DNA of 64,000 bases from Parabacteroides faecalis (GTDB lineage Bacteria; Bacteroidota; Bacteroidia; Bacteroidales; Tannerellaceae), in assembly GCF_022809355.1 (NCBI RefSeq), contig NZ_JAKZMM010000015.1, positions 1 to 64,000 of the forward strand, given 5' to 3'. The first letter of the stretch is position 1; every line of letters starts with the position of its first letter. Below, in pieces: positions 1 through 7,416 of this stretch. A program made the position numbers and the translations under genes. A model generated the notes under the pieces. It was not told the origin of the DNA, did no database searches, and saw nothing but the letters and a program-made list of their open reading frames with translations.

Positions 1-311
1 AATCCGATAAAACGGACAATTTGAACTCAATACTGAATTTGCGATGACTGATTCCTTTCTTTCCCATTGCTTTCTCTTTTTTTGTTAAATGGGTGTAAAG
101 TAAATCTGTAGTATGACAGTTTTGTTTTTGATTCCCGTTACTTCCGATTTTAATTCCCGTGAGTTTTGTCCGTTGAACTATTTGTAATTTGGAATTGCTT
201 GTTAATCAGCTAAATTTGCTTGCCTTTAAAGAATAGGCGGAAGAGTTTTGTATGCGGATTGATTGATTACTTGGAGCATTTGAAGTATCTTTGCCTGAAA
301 ACAGTTGAGGT
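1..311. other. Intergenic region upstream of murB
   Basis: No convincing open reading frame or RNA gene is visible. The stretch is AT-rich. It contains ATTCCCGT twice, starting at 131 and 153 (22 bp apart), a weak example of the phased short repeats seen elsewhere in the window. The murB promoter lies near its right end. The gene to the left is outside the window. Confidence 0.5.
263..293 (+). promoter_or_regulatory. Predicted Bacteroidetes-type promoter of murB
   Basis: TATCTTTG at 286-293 matches the Bacteroidetes -7 consensus TAnnTTTG. A TTG at 263-265 lies 20 bp upstream, the usual distance for the -33 element. The start codon of murB is 18 bases beyond the -7 box, which leaves a very short leader. 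Confidence 0.55.
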
Positions 312-1322
312 ATGAGAATCGAACAGAATTTCTCGTTAGAGAAGTACAATACATTCCATCTTCCAGCCAAGACCCGCTGGTTTATGGAATACGAAAATGA
401 AGACGATTTGCAGAAAATCCTACATGATGAGTATTTTCAGGAATGTCTTTCATTGCATATAGGTAAAGGTAGCAATTTGTTGTTTATTAATGATTATAAC
501 GGAATCATTCTGCATTCGGCCATCCGGGGTTTGGAAGTTGTCCGTGAAGACGACTCGTTTGTCTGGCTTCGGGTAGGAGCTGCCGAAGTATGGGATGAAG
601 TTGTTGCCTATGCCGTATCAAAGGGCTGGGGAGGAATCGAGAATCTTTCATTGATACCGGGTGAAACAGGTGCGGCTGCCGTTCAGAATATTGGAGCGTA
701 TGGTATGGAAATTAAAGATGCCATTGAAACGGTCGAGGCTTGGAATCAGTTGACTTTTGAAAAGCATGTCTTCCGAGCTGACGAGTGTGGTTATGGGTAT
801 CGGACCAGCCGTTTTAAAGATCCGCATCAGGATCCGCATATTGTGACGTATGTAACTCTGAAATTACACAAGCAACCCGACTTTAAGTTGTCTTATGGAA
901 CCTTGCAGGACGTTTTGAAAGATAAGAAGATTACACTACAGACTGTGCGGGATGCCGTTATAGCTATACGACAGGCGAAACTGCCTGATCCGGAAGTGTT
1001 GGGAAATGCCGGAAGTTTCTTCATGAATCCCGTGATAGATACCGCACATTTTGAGAAGATCCGTCAGCAATATCCCGAGATTCCTTCTTATCCGGCAGCA
1101 GAAGGAAAGATAAAAGTACCGGCTGGCTGGCTGATTGAGCAGTGTGGCTTCAAAGGAAAGCAACATGGTGAAGTAGGAGTTTATGAGAAGCAAGCCTTGG
1201 TTCTCGTGAATTTAGGTAATGCAACCGGTGATGAGATCGCCTTGATGGCCGAGAGTATCCGCTCTGCCGTAAAGGATCGTTTTGGAATAGAACTGATGCC
1301 TGAGGTTAAATATATTGCATAA
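312..1322 (+). CDS. murB: UDP-N-acetylenolpyruvoylglucosamine reductase
   Basis: This FAD enzyme reduces UDP-GlcNAc-enolpyruvate to UDP-MurNAc with NADPH, the second committed step of cytoplasmic peptidoglycan precursor synthesis. The 336-residue length fits type I MurB. Visible family signatures are NTF near residue 13, GKGSNLLF near 51, the FAD-binding stretch LIPGETGAAAVQNIGAYG near 113, YGYRTSRFK, and GSFFMNP near 235, which holds the catalytic serine. The C-terminal PEVKYI carries the expected glutamate. The stop codon overlaps the start of the next gene by one base (TAATG), which suggests translational coupling. Confidence 0.95.
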   Translation: MRIEQNFSLEKYNTFHLPAKTRWFMEYENEDDLQKILHDEYFQECLSLHIGKGSNLLFINDYNGIILHSAIRGLEVVREDDSFVWLRVGAAEVWDEVVAYAVSKGWGGIENLSLIPGETGAAAVQNIGAYGMEIKDAIETVEAWNQLTFEKHVFRADECGYGYRTSRFKDPHQDPHIVTYVTLKLHKQPDFKLSYGTLQDVLKDKKITLQTVRDAVIAIRQAKLPDPEVLGNAGSFFMNPVIDTAHFEKIRQQYPEIPSYPAAEGKIKVPAGWLIEQCGFKGKQHGEVGVYEKQALVLVNLGNATGDEIALMAESIRSAVKDRFGIELMPEVKYIA

Positions 1323-2080
1323 TGAAAATAATCTTTCTGGGAACCGGAACTTCTACGGGAGTTCCGGAGATAGGATGTCAGTGCGAAGTTTGTACCAGTC
1401 AGGATAAACGAGACTGGCGCTTGCGGACTTCGGCTGTAATAGAAACGGAGGGAAAACGGATTCTGATTGACTGCGGACCCGATTTCCGTTGGCAGGTGAT
1501 TACAAATAAAATTTATCGCTTGGATGCGGTCCTGATTACGCATGAACATTATGACCACGTTGGTGGACTGGACGATTTACGTCCGTTTTGTCGCTATGGA
1601 GAAGTCCATGTCTATGCCGAGGAGAATGTAGCCTATGCTATAAAGACGCGTATTCCATATGTGTTTGCCGAGCATAAGTATCCGGGAGTTCCGAATATTG
1701 AAATGCATTCCATCTCTCTTCAGCCGTTTAAGGCTGCCGGGATAGATATTATACCTATCCGTTTGATGCACGGTCGGTTGCCAATCGTCGGCTATCGGAT
1801 CGGACGTATGGCTTATCTGACAGATCTCAAGGTGATTCCCGAATCTGAGTTCAGTAAGTTGGAAGGATTGGATCTGTTGGTGATCAATGCCTTGCGTCTG
1901 GATAGTAAGCATCCGACACATGCCGGACTGGATGAAGCGTTGGCTTATATTGAACGTATTCAGCCCAAAGAAGCCTATCTGATTCATGAGTCGCATAAAA
2001 TAGGCCTTCATGCACAGGCTGAGAAGTTACTTCCTCCGCATGTTCATCTGGCATACGATAATCTGCAAATTGAGTTTTAA
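1322..2080 (+). CDS. MBL-fold metal-dependent hydrolase (PhnP-like)
   Basis: This 252-residue metallo-beta-lactamase-fold protein has the HEHYDH metal-binding motif at residues 74-79, followed by a conserved aspartate loop (YLTDLKVIPE) and a late histidine (LIHES). An N-terminal cysteine group (GCQCEVC, residues 18-24) resembles the extra zinc site of PhnP-type cyclic phosphodiesterases. The substrate cannot be read from sequence. No signal peptide is seen, so it is probably cytoplasmic. It is coupled to murB by a one-base overlap. Its TAA lies in a TTAA palindrome that also supplies the stop of the convergent gene. Confidence 0.85.
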   Translation: MKIIFLGTGTSTGVPEIGCQCEVCTSQDKRDWRLRTSAVIETEGKRILIDCGPDFRWQVITNKIYRLDAVLITHEHYDHVGGLDDLRPFCRYGEVHVYAEENVAYAIKTRIPYVFAEHKYPGVPNIEMHSISLQPFKAAGIDIIPIRLMHGRLPIVGYRIGRMAYLTDLKVIPESEFSKLEGLDLLVINALRLDSKHPTHAGLDEALAYIERIQPKEAYLIHESHKIGLHAQAEKLLPPHVHLAYDNLQIEF

Positions 2081-2964
2081 GGCAGATCCGTTGGATAATC
2101 CAAAGCAATGTATAAATTCCCGTCTTCTGCCTTATAAGTTGAACCGATGCGTTCCGGCTTCAGTTGCAGGTAGCGGGAAATGCTTTGTTGCAAGGAATCT
2201 GTAATCACTGCCGGAAGCGAATCGTTCTGAGAGGATGAGATCGGTAGATTAAAGATAAATGTCATCTTCTGATCAGAACGATAGATATCTGTACTGAGCC
2301 AAGTATCTGTATATTGCCAGCAGACAGAATCATCGGAGCATACACGGAAGGATAATTCCGAAGCCGGAATCAGCAGGCTGGTAGTTGCATGAGCTAGCGG
2401 AATATTTGTTTCTTGAGTTGGATGGATCTGTAAGTTAATCCGTTGTAAAGTCTGATCAAGCAGTACTTTATTATAACTGGACACCCATAATCCGTTTGCA
2501 TAGAAAGCTCCGGCAAATTCATTTTCTGCATCAGCATAATAATAGACATCAATACCGTTTTGTGAAACTTTCTGCGGAGGAAATGTGTTCAGCAGTTGTT
2601 TCATCTTCTGTTGTAGTTTTCCCGCTTCTTCGGGTGTGGTCGGCAAAATACAGATCATACCTTCGGGATACAGACAGAACCACACATTGTTTACCGGATG
2701 CAGAGCAAATAATTGCTGGTAAAGTCTGGGCATTTGCTCGCCGAAAAGCTGTTGAATGGTTTGTTTGTCACTCGACGAACGATTCCAGTATTGGGTTTGC
2801 TGAACGCGAACCAAGGCTTTGGGCGGAGCAGGAAACAGAGCATACATATTAATGTCCGTTCGGGCATCTTCTTCATAAATGTGTTTGAATAGATGGTAAA
2901 CGAAACTTCCTGCCAAAGAAAGGACCAGGAACAAGATCACTATATCCCGCCACCGAAACTTCAT
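2077..2964 (-). CDS. Membrane-anchored hypothetical protein
   Basis: I do not recognise this 295-residue protein as a named family. One hydrophobic segment at about residues 9-26 follows a short basic N-terminus (MKFRWRD), so it is probably a single-pass inner-membrane protein with a large periplasmic domain. No enzymatic motif is visible. Its start overlaps the nth stop by four bases (ATGA), so it is probably co-transcribed with and translationally coupled to nth. It converges on the MBL hydrolase gene and shares a TTAA stop palindrome with it. Confidence 0.75.
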   Translation of the reverse strand: MKFRWRDIVILFLVLSLAGSFVYHLFKHIYEEDARTDINMYALFPAPPKALVRVQQTQYWNRSSSDKQTIQQLFGEQMPRLYQQLFALHPVNNVWFCLYPEGMICILPTTPEEAGKLQQKMKQLLNTFPPQKVSQNGIDVYYYADAENEFAGAFYANGLWVSSYNKVLLDQTLQRINLQIHPTQETNIPLAHATTSLLIPASELSFRVCSDDSVCWQYTDTWLSTDIYRSDQKMTFIFNLPISSSQNDSLPAVITDSLQQSISRYLQLKPERIGSTYKAEDGNLYIALDYPTDLP

Positions 2965-3599
2965 TTCTGATGCAGAAAATAATTACACCAGGGTTTTAAC
3001 CCACAGGATTCGCATTTCGGATTTCGTGCCGTACAAACGTAACGCCCGTGTAAGATCAGCCAATGGTGGGCAATAGGGATCAGACTTTTCGGAATATGTT
3101 TTGTCAGTTCCTTTTCTGTTTCAAGCGGAGTCTTGCTATTTACAGTCAGGCCTATCCGATTCGATACACGGAAAACATGTGTATCCACAGCCATTGCCGG
3201 TTTATCATATACGACAGAAGCAATGACATTGGCCGTCTTTCTTCCTACACCCGGTAACTTTTGCAGTTCCTTAATATCAGAAGGAACAATACCTTTGAAT
3301 TCTTCTACCAGCATTTTGGCCATGCCTACCAGATGTTTGGCTTTATTATTCGGATAAGAAACGCTTTTGATATATTCATAAACTACTTCGGGAGTAGATA
3401 CGGCCATCACTTCAGGCGTAGGAAAGGCTTCGAACAAAGCCGGTGTAATCATGTTTACTCTTTTATCTGTGCATTGGGCAGATAAAATGACTGCAACTAG
3501 CAATTCATACGGATTATTGTAATGAAGTTCGGTTTCCGCAACAGGAACATTTGCCTGAAACCAGTCTAAAACACCTTTATATCGTTCTTCTTTGCGCAT
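2961..3599 (-). CDS. nth: Endonuclease III (DNA glycosylase/AP lyase)
   Basis: Base-excision repair enzyme that removes oxidised pyrimidines and cleaves the abasic site. The helix-hairpin-helix LPGVGRKTANVIASV contains the catalytic lysine, and VDTHVFRV supplies the catalytic aspartate. The C-terminal cysteines are spaced C-x6-C-x2-C-x5-C, the [4Fe-4S] cluster signature. I choose the ATG giving MRKEERYKG (212 residues); a longer frame would start with TTG at 3614. The downstream membrane protein overlaps by four bases, probably in one operon. Confidence 0.95.
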   Translation of the reverse strand: MRKEERYKGVLDWFQANVPVAETELHYNNPYELLVAVILSAQCTDKRVNMITPALFEAFPTPEVMAVSTPEVVYEYIKSVSYPNNKAKHLVGMAKMLVEEFKGIVPSDIKELQKLPGVGRKTANVIASVVYDKPAMAVDTHVFRVSNRIGLTVNSKTPLETEKELTKHIPKSLIPIAHHWLILHGRYVCTARNPKCESCGLKPWCNYFLHQK

Positions 3600-3670
3600 A
3601 ATTATCAGAATCAAGTATGCGAATATACATTTTTTTTCTGATACTCATGGCTAGGACGAAATATTAGGGC

Positions 3671-3701
3671 AAAAAAAATGGAAAAGCATCTTTGCTTTTC
3701 C
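3671..3701 (-). terminator. Rho-independent terminator after pheS
   Basis: GGAAAAGCA (3680-3688) pairs with TGCTTTTCC (3693-3701). On the minus strand the stem is followed by eight thymines. It lies about 115 bases beyond the pheS stop and before nth. Confidence 0.75.
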
Positions 3702-3754
3702 AACTCAAATAACGCCTTTATAAATTGTACCCTATTCCTCAAGAATGTGTTTTT

Positions 3755-3779
3755 CCCCGGACTTGGTTAGAGTCCGGGG
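3755..3779 (-). other. GC-rich hairpin in the pheS 3' region
   Basis: CCCCGGACT (3755-3763) pairs perfectly with AGTCCGGGG (3771-3779) around a seven-base loop. No thymine tract follows on the minus strand, so it is not a classical terminator by itself. It could stabilise the pheS 3' end or act together with the U-tract hairpin at 3671-3701. Confidence 0.5.
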
Positions 3780-3815
3780 ATGTTGGTACATCTTTCTTGA
3801 TTTTAGGTTACAATT

Positions 3816-4835
3816 TTAATTGGCTGATTCAAATTCTCTCAGGAAACGAACATCGTTTTCTGAGAACATACGCAAATCTTTTACTCTATATTTTAGGTTT
3901 GTAATTCTTTCGATACCCATTCCAAGCGCATAGCCTGTATAAACTTTGCTGTCGATACCACAATTCTCCAATACATTCGGATCGACCATACCACAACCCA
4001 GGATCTCAACCCATCCGGTATGTTTACAGAATGCACATCCTTTACCGCCACATAAGTCGCATGAAATATCCATTTCTGCTGATGGCTCTGTAAATGGGAA
4101 ATAAGACGGGCGCAGACGAATCTTGGTTTCCGGACCAAACATTTCTTTGGCAAAGAACAACAACGCCTGTTTTAAGTCGGCAAATGAAACATTCTTGTCT
4201 ACATACAACGCTTCAACCTGGTGGAAGAAACAGTGAGCACGATAAGAAATTGCTTCATTTCGATAAACACGCCCTGGACAAATGATACGGATAGGCGGTT
4301 CCTGTTTTTCCATGACTCTTGATTGTACAGATGAAGTATGTGTACGAAGCAATACATCTGGATTATGTTGAATGAAGAAAGTATCCTGCATGTCGCGTGC
4401 CGGATGATCTTCTGCAAAGTTCAGAGAAGAGAATACATGCCAGTCATCTTCGATTTCCGGCCCTTCAGCAATACTGAATCCCAGACGACCAAAGATGTCA
4501 CAAATTTCTTTCTTTACTAAGGAAAGCGGATGACGTGTACCTAATTCCAAAGGATAAGCCGAACGTGTTAGATCAATATCATTATTGATCGTCTGCGTAT
4601 TTTCGAAGCTTTCTTTTAATTCGTTGATTTTATTTTGAGCAGTCTCTTTTAATTCGTTGATGAATTTGCCCACCTCGCGCTTCTGTTCCGCCGGAACATT
4701 TCTGAAGTCATTCATCAGCATCGAGATTTCTCCCTTTTTGCTGAGATATTTGATGCGTAAAGCCTCTAGCTCTTCAGCATTTGCTGCTTTGATTTTTTCT
4801 ACTTCTTGAAGCAGAGATTTTATCTTATCAATCAT
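3816..4835 (-). CDS. pheS: Phenylalanine-tRNA ligase alpha subunit
   Basis: Catalytic subunit of the heterotetrameric PheRS that charges tRNA-Phe. The 339-residue length is typical. An N-terminal coiled coil (about residues 1-85) precedes the class II synthetase core. That core contains the HPLSLV, DTFFIQ, LLRTHTSSVQ, FHQVE, PFTEPSAEMD and GMGIERI motifs expected for PheS. pheT is not adjacent, as is common in Bacteroidales. A good promoter lies just upstream and a hairpin terminator downstream, so it is probably monocistronic. Confidence 0.97.
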   Translation of the reverse strand: MIDKIKSLLQEVEKIKAANAEELEALRIKYLSKKGEISMLMNDFRNVPAEQKREVGKFINELKETAQNKINELKESFENTQTINNDIDLTRSAYPLELGTRHPLSLVKKEICDIFGRLGFSIAEGPEIEDDWHVFSSLNFAEDHPARDMQDTFFIQHNPDVLLRTHTSSVQSRVMEKQEPPIRIICPGRVYRNEAISYRAHCFFHQVEALYVDKNVSFADLKQALLFFAKEMFGPETKIRLRPSYFPFTEPSAEMDISCDLCGGKGCAFCKHTGWVEILGCGMVDPNVLENCGIDSKVYTGYALGMGIERITNLKYRVKDLRMFSENDVRFLREFESAN

Positions 4836-4866
4836 TCTTCGTTATACATTTTTGATATTCGACGTG

Positions 4867-4897
4867 CAAATGTAGGCCTTTATTTTGAATACTGCAA
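4867..4897 (-). promoter_or_regulatory. Predicted pheS promoter
   Basis: Read on the minus strand, TACATTTG (4867-4874) matches the TAnnTTTG -7 box. A TTG at 4895-4897 lies 20 bp upstream as the -33 element. The pheS start codon is 32 bases downstream. Confidence 0.5.
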
Positions 4898-5105
4898 TTA
4901 TAAAGGCAATTAAATTTTTATATAAATTATCTTTTTCACATTATTATCTGTCAGAATTATGTGGATTAAAATATTATTTCTGTATATTCGCACCGTAAAA
5001 TAACTATCATTCAGTGAGTGTAGTTCTTTTGGTTGTTTTTAGGAAGAAGGACGCATTTACTTTATTTTATAGTTGTTACGGAAAGGAATTTACTTTATTT
5101 AATCA

Positions 5106-6380
5106 ATGGAAATAGTTATCATTATTGTTCTTATTTTACTGAATGGCGTTTTGTCCATGTCTGAAATTGCACTAGTCTCGGCCCGAAAAACCAAGTTGGA
5201 AACTGAAGCTAAAAAAGGAAACCGAGGCGCTCGTAAGGCTTTGGATCTGGCGGAAGAACCAGATCGTTTTCTATCAACTATTCAAATAGGTATTACATTA
5301 ATAGGTATTCTTACCGGTTTATACTCGGGCGAAGCCTTGGCTGGTGATCTTGCCGTTTATTTCTCGGCTGTTCCTTATATAGCTCCGTATGCTTTGCTTA
5401 TATCCAAATCTTTGATTGTAGTGGTGGTAACATACTTGACGCTTATATTTGGTGAATTGGTTCCGAAGCGAATTGGTATGGGTTGTGCCGAACGGGTATC
5501 GATGTTGATTGCCCGTCCGATGCATTTGTTGTCTCTTATAGCTTCTCCTTTTGTCTGGTTGTTGTCGAAGAGTACGGCAGTGGTTGTAAAAATGCTGGGA
5601 ATTGATACGGCTGAAGACTCCAAAGTGACGGAAGAAGAAATCAAGGCTATCGTCAAAGAAGGATATGATGATGGAGAAGTACAGGAGGTAGAGCATGACA
5701 TCGTAGAGCGTGTCTTTACTTTGGGCGACAGACGTGTCGATTCCATTATGACACACCGCGGAGAAATGGTTTGGTTGGATGTGATGGATTCGACCGAAAA
5801 GATTAAGGAGAAAGTAGAATCCAATTTGTTTGATATTTATCCGGTAGCATCCGGGAAGTTTGATGATTTCTTAGGTATTGTCTATTTAAAGGATTTGTTC
5901 TTACATATCGATTCTCCTGATTTTAATTTGAAGAGTATTGTCCGTCCTGCTCATTATGTTCCGGAAAATCAAAGTGTTTATACAACGTTGGAACAGTTTA
6001 AGCGGGCTCGCGTGAAGTATGCAATTGTAACGGATGAGTTTGGCGGTATCCAGGGAATTGTCACGTTGAAGGATATTATGGAAGGTTTGGTCGGACAAGT
6101 TCCTGAAATGGGAGATGAACAGGAAATTACCGAACGAAGTGACGGAACCTGGTTAGTTGACGGGCAGTATTCGTTTTATGACTTCCTGGCTTACTTTGAC
6201 ATGGAAGATTTGTATGCCGAGCATGATTATAATACCTTGAGTGGTTTGATTCTGGAAATCCTGGAACGCTTGCCGAAGACCGGCGAGAAGTTGCGCTGGA
6301 TGAACTTTGAGTTTGAGATTGTAGATATGGATGGTGCCCGCATTGATAAAGTACTCGTCCGTAAACTTGAAGAAGAATAA
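5106..6380 (+). CDS. CNNM/CorC-type membrane protein with paired CBS domains
   Basis: This 424-residue protein begins with a DUF21/CNNM transmembrane domain (about residues 1-180, starting MEIVIIIVLILLNG and containing LIFGELVPKRIG). A CBS pair follows (about 200-320) and then a CorC_HlyC domain (about 335-420, ending DGARIDKVLVRKLEEE). Homologues are linked to magnesium or cobalt export; older annotation calls them hemolysin-like. The ATG is preceded by two copies of ATTTACTTTATTT, starting at 5055 and 5088, whose meaning is unknown. Confidence 0.9.
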   Translation: MEIVIIIVLILLNGVLSMSEIALVSARKTKLETEAKKGNRGARKALDLAEEPDRFLSTIQIGITLIGILTGLYSGEALAGDLAVYFSAVPYIAPYALLISKSLIVVVVTYLTLIFGELVPKRIGMGCAERVSMLIARPMHLLSLIASPFVWLLSKSTAVVVKMLGIDTAEDSKVTEEEIKAIVKEGYDDGEVQEVEHDIVERVFTLGDRRVDSIMTHRGEMVWLDVMDSTEKIKEKVESNLFDIYPVASGKFDDFLGIVYLKDLFLHIDSPDFNLKSIVRPAHYVPENQSVYTTLEQFKRARVKYAIVTDEFGGIQGIVTLKDIMEGLVGQVPEMGDEQEITERSDGTWLVDGQYSFYDFLAYFDMEDLYAEHDYNTLSGLILEILERLPKTGEKLRWMNFEFEIVDMDGARIDKVLVRKLEEE

Positions 6381-6403
6381 ACACATAAATCCCTTTTTCT
6401 GTA

Positions 6404-6445
6404 GGCAGGAAAAGATTAATTCATCCAAGGAAAGGTTTTCCTGCC
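6404..6445 (+). terminator. Possible hairpin after the CNNM gene
   Basis: GGCAGGAAAA (6404-6413) pairs with TTTTCCTGCC (6436-6445) around a 22-base loop. There is no thymine tract, so termination here is uncertain. Confidence 0.3.
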
Positions 6446-6537
6446 ACAGATCTGAATGAAATTTAAGATAAATTCACGGAATAGACGTAGTGAGAATCCA
6501 TCAGAAACCTCTCTTTATGGATAAATGGTGAAAGAAT

Positions 6538-7413
6538 ATGGTATATAGAAATCAAAAAGAGAGCGATGAATTATTGGACAAGCTGGTGGCTTCTACACGT
6601 TCGCCTCATGGACAATTTACGGCTGAAAAGAGTTGGCCTTTGTTGCAGAAACGCATCCAAGGCGGCTTCGGATGGTATCTTTGGTATCATCGGGTGGCTT
6701 CTTTGGCGGCGGTTATTCTTTTGTGTCTGGCTGGATGGGGTATCTATGAATATGTGATTCCGCCGAGAGAACAAACTTATGCTGCTTATGCGGAAGTGAG
6801 AACGATTCTGTTGCCCGACAGTACGGAAGTAACGCTGAACCGCTATTCTACGCTGACTTGTCCGGTGCGTTTTAAGGGAAAGAACCGGAATGTCTCGTTG
6901 TCGGGCGAAGCCTATTTTGAAGTCCGTAAAGATGCCCGTCATCCTTTTATCGTCCAGGCGGATGAAGTAGAAGTGAAAGTCTTGGGAACTCATTTCAATC
7001 TGGAAGCATATCCGGATGATCCGGAAATAAAAACAACATTGCTGGAAGGTGCTGTGGCGGTGACTTCACCTGGTGGTGTTGCCCGTTTGTCGCCTAATGA
7101 GGCGGCTGTTTATTCCCGTTCTGTCCGGCGTTTATCTACAATCCGGACAAAAAAGACCAATCCTGAAATTGCCTGGCGGCAGGGAGATTTTGTATTTGAT
7201 AACGAACCTTTGCGGGAAATCGCCCGGAAACTTTCACATGCATTTGATACTCCAATCATCATTCAGGATGATTCATTGGCCGATTATCGGATTCGTGCCC
7301 GTTTTTCTTCTCAGGAAACCTTGGATGAGATGCTTTCTTTGCTGAAAGAAACCGTCTCTTTCTCTTATGAGCGTACAGGTGATCAGATTGTCATTCAAGC
7401 AAAGCAGGAGTAG
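6538..7413 (+). CDS. FecR-family anti-sigma factor
   Basis: Single-pass inner-membrane regulator that normally senses an outer-membrane TonB receptor and controls an ECF sigma factor. A cytoplasmic N-terminus (about 1-55) is followed by a transmembrane segment (VASLAAVILLCLAGWGIY, about 56-75). The periplasmic FecR domain follows, with LPDSTEVTLN, GEAYFEV, FIVQAD and VKVLGTHFN, then the DUF4974 region (FVFDNEPLREIARKLS). It lies 3 bp before the STN-domain receptor gene, the usual order. Oddly, no sigma-factor gene is next to it: the preceding gene encodes a CNNM protein and only 157 bp separate them. Confidence 0.92.
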   Translation: MVYRNQKESDELLDKLVASTRSPHGQFTAEKSWPLLQKRIQGGFGWYLWYHRVASLAAVILLCLAGWGIYEYVIPPREQTYAAYAEVRTILLPDSTEVTLNRYSTLTCPVRFKGKNRNVSLSGEAYFEVRKDARHPFIVQADEVEVKVLGTHFNLEAYPDDPEIKTTLLEGAVAVTSPGGVARLSPNEAAVYSRSVRRLSTIRTKKTNPEIAWRQGDFVFDNEPLREIARKLSHAFDTPIIIQDDSLADYRIRARFSSQETLDEMLSLLKETVSFSYERTGDQIVIQAKQE

Positions 7414-7416
7414 AAG

